DNA of 64,000 nt from the NCBI RefSeq assembly GCF_019793435.1, contig NZ_JAILYH010000004.1, forward strand, positions 1 through 64,000, read 5' to 3'. How positions within the stretch are numbered: position 1 is the stretch's first letter; every line of letters starts with the position of its first letter. The notes beneath the pieces are model-generated. The model ran no database searches and was not told the DNA's origin. It was given only the letters and a program-made list of their open reading frames with translations. A program made the translations under genes and the position numbers. The stretch is from Rhizobium redzepovicii. Lineage in GTDB: Bacteria > Pseudomonadota > Alphaproteobacteria > Rhizobiales > Rhizobiaceae. Positions 24,694 through 32,735 of the stretch are shown here, in pieces.

Positions 24694-26001
24694 ATGCGCA
24701 GATCCGTCTCATTCATATCGATGCTGCTGGCGTTCGTCGCCATGGCCGGAGAGGGGCATGCAGCCATTTCCTACCAACGTCTGGACGGCGCCCCGGGAGA
24801 GCGTGGTCTGGTGATAAAGGGTGTGTTTGAATTCTTCGACGATCCGATGACGCTTGTCGACGAATATACGCAGTACCGTCCGGACTACATCAGCTTTGAC
24901 TCGCCCGGCGGAAACGTGGTCGCTGCGATCAGGTTCGGCCGCGCCATCCGCGCGTTGAATGCAAAAACGCTGCAGATCAGAGCCCTGGAATGTGCGTCGG
25001 CCTGCGCCTTCGCCTTCGTCGGTGGCGTCGAACGGTTTGCCGAGCCGGGCTCCATCGGCGTACATCGCGTTTCCCTATCCGACGATGTTCCCATGGACAA
25101 CAAATTGGCAGTCTCGACCGTTCAAGTGATGACCGGGGAGATCATCGGCTATCTCACCGACATGGGGGTAAGCCCCAATCTGCTGCAGCTCAGCCTGTCG
25201 ATCGACAGCACCGATATAAGGTATCTCACTGCTGCGGAAATGCGGAACTGGAACATCAACACGCCCGAGGACATGCCCGCGCCGCAAGAAAGCGCGTCGC
25301 CACCTGAGGACGCGGCGCCTGAGGTGAGCGCAACACCCGCCGTCACGCCGTCGGACTCAAGCGCTTCCGAGGAGGCGGCCGCATCCGAACCCGGCGACCT
25401 GACCACGGAAGCGGTTGATTTCGTCAACCAATACAATGACGAATGGTCGAAAGACAACGCCTCGGCTGTTGATTTCATGAAGAGCATCTATGCCGACGAG
25501 GTCTCCTTCTTCGGAAACCCGGTCGATAAAGACGTCGTGCTAAAGGACAAGGCGACCTTCGCCCAACGCTGGCCGCAGCGCATCTACAGCGTCAAGCCGG
25601 GCTCCGTCACTGCCAGTTGTGCGGGAAAATGCGAAATGTCGGGAGTTGTCGAGTGGTTTGCCGGAAACAGGGACACGGGTAAGACGTCCTCCGGCATGGC
25701 GGAATTCTCCTTTGTTTGGAACACGGCCTCTCTGCAGATCGAGTCCGAGACCGGAAAGGTGCTCGCCACCGACAAGGGAGCCAAGGCGCCGGACCGGTTG
25801 ATCCATCAGTGGACAGGACTGGACGACTTCTGCCGCACGAGTGTCGAGGGCCCCGAGACGCAGCGGGCGTGCAAACGGCGCGACGAGCTCGGTCCGATGC
25901 TCAATCGTGTCGAATGGTGCTACGGCCATGAAGGCGAAGCCGGAATAAACTGGGAGTGGCACAAATGCGATGCCAATTCCCGCCGATATACGAGCAAGTA
26001 G
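24694..26001 (+). CDS. periplasmic ClpP-like serine protease-fold protein (435 aa)
   Basis: Signal peptide MRRSVSFISMLLAFVAMAGE then a ClpP/crotonase-like domain: FDSPGGNVVAAIRFG with the oxyanion-hole Gly pair, CASACAFAFVG with likely nucleophile S102, and IGVHR with H124. This matches the COG3904-type periplasmic ClpP-like proteins. A Pro/Ala/Ser/Glu-rich linker (~residues 200-245) joins a C-terminal domain of unknown function with four to six Cys (CAGKCEMSGVVEWF). Start chosen at ATG 24694, which gives a proper signal peptide. A lipase-like gene follows 64 bp downstream. Confidence 0.75.
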   Translation: MRRSVSFISMLLAFVAMAGEGHAAISYQRLDGAPGERGLVIKGVFEFFDDPMTLVDEYTQYRPDYISFDSPGGNVVAAIRFGRAIRALNAKTLQIRALECASACAFAFVGGVERFAEPGSIGVHRVSLSDDVPMDNKLAVSTVQVMTGEIIGYLTDMGVSPNLLQLSLSIDSTDIRYLTAAEMRNWNINTPEDMPAPQESASPPEDAAPEVSATPAVTPSDSSASEEAAASEPGDLTTEAVDFVNQYNDEWSKDNASAVDFMKSIYADEVSFFGNPVDKDVVLKDKATFAQRWPQRIYSVKPGSVTASCAGKCEMSGVVEWFAGNRDTGKTSSGMAEFSFVWNTASLQIESETGKVLATDKGAKAPDRLIHQWTGLDDFCRTSVEGPETQRACKRRDELGPMLNRVEWCYGHEGEAGINWEWHKCDANSRRYTSK

Positions 26002-26065
26002 CGCGACCGGTCGTTGCCCGGAGGAAGAGATGTTGGGAAACTCACATTCCTGAGCGAGGCCGAGC

Positions 26066-27334
26066 ATGTCAGAAAACGAGCATTCCCAATCGAACTCCGT
26101 GCTGCCGGCATCCGACGAACCCGAGAAGCCGGCCGAACGCTACCAACTCGGCCTCTGCCTTTCCGGCGGCGGTTATCGAGCCATGCTTTTCCATGCGGGA
26201 TCGCTGGTAAGGCTGAACGAGGCCGGTCTTCTGGCGAAGCTCGACATGATCTCCTCGGTCTCCGGCGGATCGATCGCCTCCGGCCTGCTCGCCTATGTGT
26301 GGCCGCGGCTAATCTTTGAGAATGACGTCGCCGTCAACTTCAAGACGGAATATGTCGATCGCATCCTGGCCTTCAGCCAGGTCTTTGCGGATGGGCCAAG
26401 CTTCCTGAAGGGCGTGTTCAACCCTTTCTCGAGTGCGGCGGAGGAAGCCGCCAAACTCTACGACCGACATCTGTTCGACGGAAAGTCGCCAAGCCTGAAA
26501 GACCTGCCGGGATCGCCCTGGTTCGTCTTCTGCGCCAGCAATCTCAGCACCGGCTCGCTCTTCCGCATGTCCAACCGCTATATCGCGGATTACCGGATCG
26601 GCGTGTCGTTTCATCCGGCATTGTCGCTCGCGACCGCGGTTGCTGCCTCCGCCGCATTCCCGCCCGTGTTGTCACCGCTGCGTGTGGACCTGTCACAGTT
26701 TTCGTGGAGGCGGGAAAAACTCGATGATACGGTTGGCGAAGCTGTCGCTCCGGGCCGGGCAATCTTGAGCGACGGCGGTGTTTACGACAATCACGGCATC
26801 GAGCCGGCGCTGAAGCGCTGCGACTGCCTGCTCGTCAGCGATGCCGGCGCGCCCTGGCGTTCCTCCACCCGCGGATACTGGAACTATCTCAGCCAGCTCA
26901 AGCGCGTGCTCCACACGACCGACAATCAGGTGAGGGCGCTGAGGCGGCGAGACCTGATCGGCGGCTTCAAGGCGGCCAAAAAGGCTGATCTGCTCGGCCT
27001 CGATGCTCCCTCGAAATCGGCTCTGCGCGCAAGAACGCGCGGCGTCTATTGGTCGATCGACAGCAGGGATGCCGAACTCGCGCCCTATGCTTCCTACACG
27101 CTGCCGCCATCGTCGGTCGTTCCCTCCGAGGTCGGCACCTATCTTCATTTCCTCGGCGCCAGGGAAACGGAGTATCTGACGAATTGGGGACACTATGTCT
27201 GCGACGCGATGCTCAATCGCTTCTATCAATCGCCGCTGGCGCCATCCTCCGGCCCGCCCTTGGCGGCCGGGACGGTGAAGCCCTCCTGGGCGGCACGCGC
27301 AAGCAAGCGCCTCTTCGGTTTCCTGCCCTTTTGA
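26066..27334 (+). CDS. patatin-like phospholipase family protein (422 aa)
   Basis: Ser-Asp dyad lipid acyl hydrolase. The oxyanion loop GGGYR is at residues 34-38 (LCLSGGGYRAMLFHAGSL), the nucleophile motif SVSGGS has S66 (the usual G-x-S-x-G begins with Ser here), and the dyad Asp is in ILSDGGVYDNHGIEPAL. No signal peptide, so probably cytosolic or translocated by another route. Same strand as, and 64 bp after, the ClpP-like gene. Bacterial patatins can be lipid-turnover enzymes or effectors; the context does not decide. Confidence 0.87.
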   Translation: MSENEHSQSNSVLPASDEPEKPAERYQLGLCLSGGGYRAMLFHAGSLVRLNEAGLLAKLDMISSVSGGSIASGLLAYVWPRLIFENDVAVNFKTEYVDRILAFSQVFADGPSFLKGVFNPFSSAAEEAAKLYDRHLFDGKSPSLKDLPGSPWFVFCASNLSTGSLFRMSNRYIADYRIGVSFHPALSLATAVAASAAFPPVLSPLRVDLSQFSWRREKLDDTVGEAVAPGRAILSDGGVYDNHGIEPALKRCDCLLVSDAGAPWRSSTRGYWNYLSQLKRVLHTTDNQVRALRRRDLIGGFKAAKKADLLGLDAPSKSALRARTRGVYWSIDSRDAELAPYASYTLPPSSVVPSEVGTYLHFLGARETEYLTNWGHYVCDAMLNRFYQSPLAPSSGPPLAAGTVKPSWAARASKRLFGFLPF

Positions 27335-27355
27335 ACCGCCGGTCTCGCTGTCGAC

Positions 27356-27494
27356 CTAGGCACTGACCGCATCGACGACGTAGCTCGCCATCATCAGATC
27401 GAGATGCGCGTCGCCGCCATTCTTGAAGACGGTGATCTGGTCGTCGGACTGGCGGCTTGTCGTACCCGCTGCCACGAGATCGTAGAGATCTCCC
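27356..27494 (-). pseudogene. C-terminal fragment of ornithine cyclodeaminase family gene
   Basis: Minus-strand translation reads DLYDLVAAGTTSRQSDDQIT then VFKNGGDAHLDLMMASYV and a TAG stop at 27356-27358. That is the conserved end of the ornithine cyclodeaminase/mu-crystallin family (DLVAG...R..DQITVFKS.G.A..D...A..V). Only ~46 of ~320 residues remain. At its 5' side it is joined out of frame to the start of another gene, so this is a recombination scar. Confidence 0.7.
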
Positions 27495-27575
27495 CCTCTC
27501 CTCCATCTGCCAGCGCAGGCGCCGGTTGATCTCGTCGGATGTCTGGGTTCTCACCCGGTTCGTCGTCGTGGCCAT
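27495..27575 (-). pseudogene. N-terminal fragment of a small DUF2892/YgaP-type membrane protein gene
   Basis: The ATG at 27575 has a good ribosome-binding site (GAGGAG), followed by 27 codons starting MATTTNRVRTQTSDEINRRL. I recognise this start from YgaP/DUF2892-type rhizobial proteins, whose membrane helices should follow. Instead the reading frame runs into the ornithine cyclodeaminase remnant. Assignment of the family is from memory and moderate in confidence. Confidence 0.5.
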
Positions 27576-27642
27576 GGTTGCTATCTCCTCTTCGCGGGAG
27601 CCATTGGGTGAGCACAAAGTTCCGTGCCTCACCTTGAAGATA

Positions 27643-27675
27643 AATCAATATATATTATATTAGATCGTATAATGA
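27643..27675. promoter_or_regulatory. AT-rich imperfect dyad, BigR-type operator candidate, with TATAAT
   Basis: An AATCAATATATATTATATT-like stretch followed by TATAAT (27668-27673), strikingly AT-rich in a GC-rich window. It is located directly upstream of blh. BigR repressors of Agrobacterium and Xylella bind AT-rich palindromes overlapping the -10 of the same operon. Confidence 0.5.
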
Positions 27676-27694
27676 ATTGGACGCGGAGCTAGTC

Positions 27695-28993
27695 ATGCCT
27701 GTCACGATAATATCCGAGAAACTATCGATCTCGCCGCAGCCGAGCATCGAGGACATCCAGTCGCTTCATGACAAAGGATTCAAGACACTCATCAACAACC
27801 GACCGGACGACGAGGATCTTGCCCAGCCTGGAACGCAAGCCGAAAGCCAGGAGGCGAAGCACTGCCACCTGTCCTATGCGTTTGTGCCGGTCACGGCTGG
27901 CACGATCACCGAGGCGGATGTGCGTGCGTTCCAGCGCGCGGTCGACAAATCCGAGGGACCCGTATTCGCCCACTGCAAGACCGGCACTCGGTCGCTAAGC
28001 CTCTACTTGATCGGCGAGGCCCTTGACGGCCGCATGTCTGCCGACGAGGTCGTCGAATTCGGACGCAGCCGCGGCTTCGACACCAGCGCCGCCGCAGCCT
28101 GGCTCGTGCAACATGCTGCCCGCAGGCCGCAGGTGGAGGGCTTCTTCGACAAGCGCACCTGGAGCGTCCAGTACGTGGTGTCCGATCCCGCGACCCGTAA
28201 GTGCGCCATCATTGACCCGGTGCTCGACTTCGATGAGAGGGCCGGTGCGACGGCGACCATCAATGCCGACGCGATCCTCGACTACGTCCGCGACAACGGG
28301 CTGACGGTCGAGTGGATCCTCGACACCCACCCGCACGCCGACCACTTCTCGGCGGCCGAGTATCTGAAGGAGAAGACTGGCGCGCAGACAGCGATTGGCG
28401 AACGCGTCGTGGACGTCCAAAAGCTGTGGAAGGGCATCTACAACTGGCCTGAGCTTGCCACCGACGGCTCCCAATGGGACCGGCTGTTTGCCCATGGCGA
28501 GACCTTCGAGGTCGGCTCGATCAAAGCCAAAGTGCTTTTCTCTCCGGGACATACGCTCGCCTCCATCACCTATGTGATCGGCGACGCGGCCTTCGTGCAC
28601 GACACGCTCTTCATGCCCGACAGCGGTACGGCACGCGCCGATTTCCCCGGCGGTGACGCCCGCGTCCTGTGGAAGTCGATACAGGAGATCCTCGCGCTCC
28701 CGTACGAGACGCGGATATTCACGGGCCACGACTACCAGCCGGACGGTCGAGCGCCTCGATGGGAAAGCACGGTGGTGGAGCAGATGAAGTCCAACCCGCA
28801 TCTTTCCGGCGTGACCGAAGAGGAATTCGTGACGCTGAGGACGAGGCGTGACAAGACGCTGCCGATGCCGAAGCTCATCCTTCATGCCCTGCAGGTGAAC
28901 ATCCGCGGCGGACGTCTGCCGGAGCCGGAGGCCAACGGCAGGCGTTACCTCAAGTTTCCACTCGATGCACTGCAGGGAGCAGCATGGGAATGA
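27695..28993 (+). CDS. blh: Blh: DUF442 phosphatase/rhodanese-like domain fused to metallo-beta-lactamase persulfide dioxygenase
   Basis: 432 aa. Residues ~5-140 form a DUF442 domain with a Cys-based active site (HCKTGTRS; C94, R99); residues ~145-380 form an ETHE1-like metallo-beta-lactamase domain with THPHADH (H212, H214, D216, H217). Together they oxidise glutathione persulfide to sulfite and transfer sulfur, detoxifying H2S. ATG 27695 has GGAG 6 nt upstream; TTG 27677 is less likely. First gene of an operon with bigR and two YeeE/YedE genes, the same order as in Agrobacterium and Xylella. Confidence 0.9.
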   Translation: MPVTIISEKLSISPQPSIEDIQSLHDKGFKTLINNRPDDEDLAQPGTQAESQEAKHCHLSYAFVPVTAGTITEADVRAFQRAVDKSEGPVFAHCKTGTRSLSLYLIGEALDGRMSADEVVEFGRSRGFDTSAAAAWLVQHAARRPQVEGFFDKRTWSVQYVVSDPATRKCAIIDPVLDFDERAGATATINADAILDYVRDNGLTVEWILDTHPHADHFSAAEYLKEKTGAQTAIGERVVDVQKLWKGIYNWPELATDGSQWDRLFAHGETFEVGSIKAKVLFSPGHTLASITYVIGDAAFVHDTLFMPDSGTARADFPGGDARVLWKSIQEILALPYETRIFTGHDYQPDGRAPRWESTVVEQMKSNPHLSGVTEEEFVTLRTRRDKTLPMPKLILHALQVNIRGGRLPEPEANGRRYLKFPLDALQGAAWE

Positions 28994-29331
28994 CGACCGA
29001 TCTAAAGGCGATGATGAGGGCGGGGCTTTCCCCCGCCGAGATGGCCAGCCGGGCCGGAGAGGTAGCGAACCTGCTGAAGACGCTGTCCCATCCGGCGCGC
29101 CTGATGATCGTCTGCTCGCTCGTGGAAGGCGAGTATTCGGTCGGCGAGCTTGAAGAGAAGCTCGACGTCCACCAGCCGCATCTGTCGCAGCACCTGACGG
29201 TACTGCGTGGCTCCGGGATTGTCGAAACCCGGCGGGAGGGGAAACAGATCTTCTATCGCCTGACGGAAGAAAAGGCCGCGCAACTGGTCGCTGCCCTCTA
29301 TGACATCTTCTGCGTGAAGGATGACAAATGA
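28984..29331 (+). CDS. bigR: BigR-like ArsR-family sulfide-responsive repressor
   Basis: 115 aa winged-helix ArsR protein: HTH in YSVGELEEKLDVHQPHLSQH. It carries two Cys, C44 (MIVCSL) and C110 (DIFCVK), in the positions where BigR/SqrR proteins form a persulfide-sensing di- or tetrasulfide bond. It overlaps blh by 10 bp and the next gene by 4 bp, so the operon is tightly coupled. Expected to repress its own operon at the AT-rich site 27643-27675 until sulfane sulfur oxidises the Cys pair. Confidence 0.9.
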   Translation: MGMTTDLKAMMRAGLSPAEMASRAGEVANLLKTLSHPARLMIVCSLVEGEYSVGELEEKLDVHQPHLSQHLTVLRGSGIVETRREGKQIFYRLTEEKAAQLVAALYDIFCVKDDK

Positions 29332-29738
29332 ACGCGTATCTGCCCTCATTGGTCGGGGGCATGCTGATCGGCGCATCGGCTGCCATGCTTCTGCTCCTCA
29401 ACGGCCGGATTGCCGGGGTCAGCGGAATTGTCGGCCGTCTCGCCCAAGGCGTGGGACTGACCACCAATCTTGCGTTCGTGCTCGGGCTGCTGCTCGGGCC
29501 ACTCGCATACCTGCTCATGTTCGGCGGCTGGCCGGTCGTGCAGATCACCACCGGCGGGCCGCTGCTCATCGTGGCCGGACTGCTTGTCGGCTTCGGCTCA
29601 CGCATGGGATCGGGCTGCACCAGCGGACACGGCGTGCTTGGGCTTGCCCGCCTGTCTACGCGATCGATGGTCGCGGTCGCCACGTTCCTGACCGCCGGCG
29701 CGGTCGCCGTCGCAATACTGCGAGGTCTCGGACTATGA
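29328..29738 (+). CDS. YeeE/YedE family sulfur-compound permease, first half
   Basis: 136 aa with four hydrophobic helices. SRMGSGCTSGHGVLGLARLS carries the conserved Cys of the YeeE/YedE (TsuA-like) thiosulfate or sulfur-compound channel. In this operon type the permease is split in two genes. Overlaps both neighbours by 4 bp (ATGA junctions at 29328 and 29735). Confidence 0.9.
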   Translation: MNAYLPSLVGGMLIGASAAMLLLLNGRIAGVSGIVGRLAQGVGLTTNLAFVLGLLLGPLAYLLMFGGWPVVQITTGGPLLIVAGLLVGFGSRMGSGCTSGHGVLGLARLSTRSMVAVATFLTAGAVAVAILRGLGL

Positions 29739-30166
29739 AGCGGAACATCTACAAATTCGTGGCCGCTCTCGCCTCGGGTATCGTCTTCGGCTTCGGACTG
29801 TCCCTGTCCGGCATGCTGAACCCGGTCCGGATCCAAGGCTTCCTCAACGTGTTCGGCGTCTGGGATCCGAGCCTTGCCTTCGTTCTCGGCGGCGCCGTCG
29901 TCGTCGCCTTTATCGGAGTGCAGGTGATGAAACGGATGAAGCGTCCCGCCTTCGACGACAGCTTCCACGTGCCGATGAACCGTCGGATCGATGCTCCGCT
30001 GGTCGTTGGTTCGGCCTTGTTCGGCCTGGGCTGGGGGATCGGTGGCTTCTGTCCCGGTCCGGCAGTCGCATCCCTATCGCTCGGCCTTCCGCAAACGTTC
30101 TTGTTCGTCGTCGCCATGCTGATCGGGATGACCTTGTATGACAGAGTATGGAGCAGACGGACGTGA
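29735..30166 (+). CDS. YeeE/YedE (DUF6691) family permease, second half
   Basis: 143 aa, about four membrane helices. LSLSGMLNPVRIQGFLNVFG and GWGIGGFCPGPAVASLSLG are the second YeeE/YedE repeat with its conserved Cys. It probably pairs with the preceding 136-aa protein to form one transporter moving sulfur compounds linked to persulfide metabolism. The stop overlaps the GTG start of the truncated TauE/SafE gene. Confidence 0.9.
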   Translation: MKRNIYKFVAALASGIVFGFGLSLSGMLNPVRIQGFLNVFGVWDPSLAFVLGGAVVVAFIGVQVMKRMKRPAFDDSFHVPMNRRIDAPLVVGSALFGLGWGIGGFCPGPAVASLSLGLPQTFLFVVAMLIGMTLYDRVWSRRT

Positions 30167-30483
30167 ACACCTCCATTTGGGCGGCAGTTGGCTCCGGCGA
30201 AATCGTCGGCTTCATGCTCGGCCTGCTCGGCGGCGGCGGGTCCATCCTGGCAACGCCCCTTCTGCTCTATGTGGTGGGGGTGACGCAGCCGCATATCGCG
30301 ATCGGAACGGGTGCGCTCGCTGTTTCGGTGAATGCGTTCGCAAACTTTGCCAGCCACGCGATCAAGGGCCACGTCTGGTGGCGCTGCGCGGCCGTCTTCT
30401 CTGCACTCGGCGTCGTCGGCGCCCTCGGCGGCTCCAGTCTCGGCAAAGCGATGGACGGAGATCGCCTGATTTTCCTGTTCGGC
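30163..30483 (+). pseudogene. truncated TauE/SafE-type sulfite exporter gene (N-terminal ~107 codons)
   Basis: GTG at 30163 overlaps the previous stop. The protein reads as a normal TauE/SafE start (GFMLGLLGGGGSILATPLLL, then GTGALAVSVNAFANFASHAI) with three to four helices up to DGDRLIFLFG. From 30484 the frame continues only as antisense of a P-type ATPase gene. About half of the ~250-residue family is missing, so a working exporter is unlikely. The reading frame itself stays open to 31032, producing a chimeric protein if translated. Confidence 0.8.
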
Positions 30484-32157
30484 AATCGCGGCAGCAGTCC
30501 GCGGGTCGTCCCCGGTCACCATCACGACCTCCACGCCCGCCGCGTGGCAGTCTTTCATAGCGTTCGGCACTTCGGGCCGGACCGGGTCCTGCAGTCCGGC
30601 CAGCCCCAAGAACACGAGATCGACAAGGTGACCGTGTCCGAGGCTTCCGGCGAGGGACGCGCCGATTTCCCCTTCGGCGAACGCGAGCACCCTGAGGCCT
30701 CGAGCGGCCATTTCTTCCTTCTGCGCCAAAAGCGACGTACGGTCGATTTCGACTACGTTTCCCGCGGAGTCCATGCGATCAGACATTTCTATGAGCACCT
30801 CCGACGCCCCCTTGACGAAGACATGAATCCGATCACCGCCGTGGTGGAAGGATGCAGCGTATTTGTGCTCGGGCTCGTAGGCGATCCTTGCCGCCAGCGG
30901 GTATCGGTCGTTCAACTCTTCCTGTCCCAGCCCGGCCTTCCGTCCTGCTGCAAGAAGCGCCACGTCGACCGTGTCTCCGGCGGCGACCCAGAGATCGTCG
31001 CGGCGAGCCAGGGTTCCTTCGTTTGCGAGTAGTGCGGCGCGTAGCAGCCTGCGCGCCCTCTCGCGGACAAGGTCGCTGTCCAGGCCGCTCGCCCTGATCT
31101 CGCACTTGTCGAGATCTGCATGGGCGTCCAGGGCGATGTCCGTGCCGTCCGGCAGGCGAATTTCGGTTACCGTCTGCACGTTGCTGGTCAAGGTCCCCGT
31201 TTTGTCCGTGGCGATGATTGTAGTCGAACCCAGGGCCTCAACGGCCGGCATGCTTCGGACGATGACGTTGCGGGCGGCCATCCGCCGCATGCTGACGGCA
31301 AGCGCGACGGAGATCGCGATCGGGAGCCCTTCGGGAACAGCGCTCACCGCCAGTCCAACGGACATCATCACAAGGTCGTGCATAGGTAGGCCCTGCATGA
31401 AGCCCGCGACGACCAGCAACAAAGCTGCCAATCCTACGAAAACCGCCAGCGCATTCGTGAACTTCGCCAGACGGGCAACAAGCGGGGGCTGCGACGAACT
31501 GGCTCTTCCCAACTTGGCGGCGATGCCGCCAAGCATGGTCGCGGTACCTGTAGCGGTCACGACGCCCTTGGCTCGCCCGCGCGTCACCAAGGAACCCGCG
31601 AGCAGCATGGAACTGGCGGTTTCATTCGACGATCCTTCGACGGTTCGCCCCTTGGGAACCGGCATCGACTCGCCGGTCAGAAGCGACTCGTCGCATCGGA
31701 GATCACTTGCATCGACAAGCATCAGATCGGCAGGGATTCGGTCGCCGGATTCCAGAAGAACGAGATCGCCCACGACCAGCCGCTTGGCCTCGATCCTGCA
31801 AGCCACGCCGTCCCGTATGACCCTGGCCGACGGCTGCTCAAGCTTGCGAAGGGCGGCGGCCGCTCGATCCGCAGAATACTCCTGGTAGGTGCCTATGGAG
31901 GCATTGATCAGAAGCACGACGAGAATGAACAGGCCGTCTTCGATTCTGCCGGTCGCAAACGAGAGCGCCGATGCCAGCAAGAGGATGTAGATGATCGGAT
32001 TGCGAAATTGGATGAGAAAGACCCGCAGCGGCGATGGGGGCTCAGGCTCGGGCAGCGTGTTGGGTCCAAGCTCGGCGAGGCGTTCCTCGGCCTCGATGCT
32101 TGTCAGTCCGATCACCGCAGGCGTCGTGGGGGCGGGTGTCTGCGCCGTCAGATTCAT
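30475..32157 (-). pseudogene. truncated P2-type cation ATPase gene (3' third deleted)
   Basis: About 560 residues of a Ca2+/cation-type ATPase remain: N-terminal cation domain, TM helices, phosphatase TGES motif (LLTGESMPVPKG), VSAVPEGLPIAISVALAV ion-binding helix, phosphorylation site TDKTGTLTSN and nucleotide domain to MVTGDDPRTAAAIAEQ. The hinge motif GDGxNDxPAL and the last membrane helices are lost. Downstream the frame is antisense of the TauE/SafE and YeeE genes and stays open to 29749. Both genes end at the shared 9-bp sequence CTGTTCGGC (30475-30483), so a deletion joined them. Probably non-functional. Confidence 0.8.
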
Positions 32158-32231
32158 CATGGGCTCCGGGCTTGTCGCGACGATTCATCGAAGGCTCCCC
32201 CGACAGCCTATGTGCTCCCGCGCAAGAGGCA

Positions 32232-32245
32232 TTGACCGGGATCAA
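32232..32245. promoter_or_regulatory. FixK-type box, dksA-like promoter
   Basis: TTGACCGGGATCAA: TTGA-N6-TCAA FNR/FixK-type palindrome, 140 bp upstream of the DksA-like ATG and 75 bp upstream of the divergent ATPase fragment. Confidence 0.6.
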
Positions 32246-32384
32246 GGAGCTTCGATCGAACTGAGATATGCTGGAGCCGATTTATGGACCGCGGCTTTAT
32301 GCGGCCACGCGCTGCGCTTGGATTGGTTCCCGACGATGCCGCGTGTGGACCCGCATTGATCAGGCAAGATTGGAAGGCACTAAA

Positions 32385-32708
32385 ATGAATAAAAGCTCAG
32401 TACAGGCCGTGTTGCAGACGATGAAGGATGACCTTGTCCGTCGTCTCGGAGCGATCGATGCGGACCTCTGCGTCGCGCTCGAGAAGGACAGCGAGGAGCG
32501 CGCGACCCAGGTTGAAAACGATGAGGTTCTTCGCGAGATGCAAGCCGAGGGGCGCGACCAGATCGAGGCCATCGACGCGGCGATCGACCGGCTGAACGAC
32601 GGCACATACGGGCGATGCGTCAAATGCCACCGCTCGATCGGCAAGGAGCGCCTCGCGGCGGTCCCCTATACACCGTTCTGCATCGATTGCGCAAAATCGT
32701 TCCGCTGA
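32385..32708 (+). CDS. DksA/TraR-type C4 zinc-finger protein (107 aa)
   Basis: RNA-polymerase secondary-channel regulator family. Coiled-coil N-terminal half with acidic tip residues (residues ~10-70), then a C-terminal zinc finger CVKCHRS...FCIDC with all four Cys. Shorter than DksA (~150 aa), nearer TraR/YbiI-like proteins. GGAAGG precedes the ATG. A FixK-type box upstream suggests expression at low oxygen, coupling oxygen limitation to transcription control; this is inference. Confidence 0.87.
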   Translation: MNKSSVQAVLQTMKDDLVRRLGAIDADLCVALEKDSEERATQVENDEVLREMQAEGRDQIEAIDAAIDRLNDGTYGRCVKCHRSIGKERLAAVPYTPFCIDCAKSFR

Positions 32709-32735
32709 GGCTTCTGGATTGATGGGGGGTGAGAG

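Noticed and set aside
27352..27363. CGACCTAGGCAC, resembling the 8-15 kb palindrome
   Set aside because: Only about 8 of 14 positions fit and it lies at the stop of a pseudogene, not in a promoter.
29749..30474. C-terminal extension of the P2-type ATPase frame
   Set aside because: It runs antisense through intact YeeE and TauE/SafE genes; no ATPase motif follows the junction at 30475-30483.
30484..31032. C-terminal extension of the TauE/SafE frame
   Set aside because: It is antisense of the ATPase nucleotide domain and has no membrane helices.
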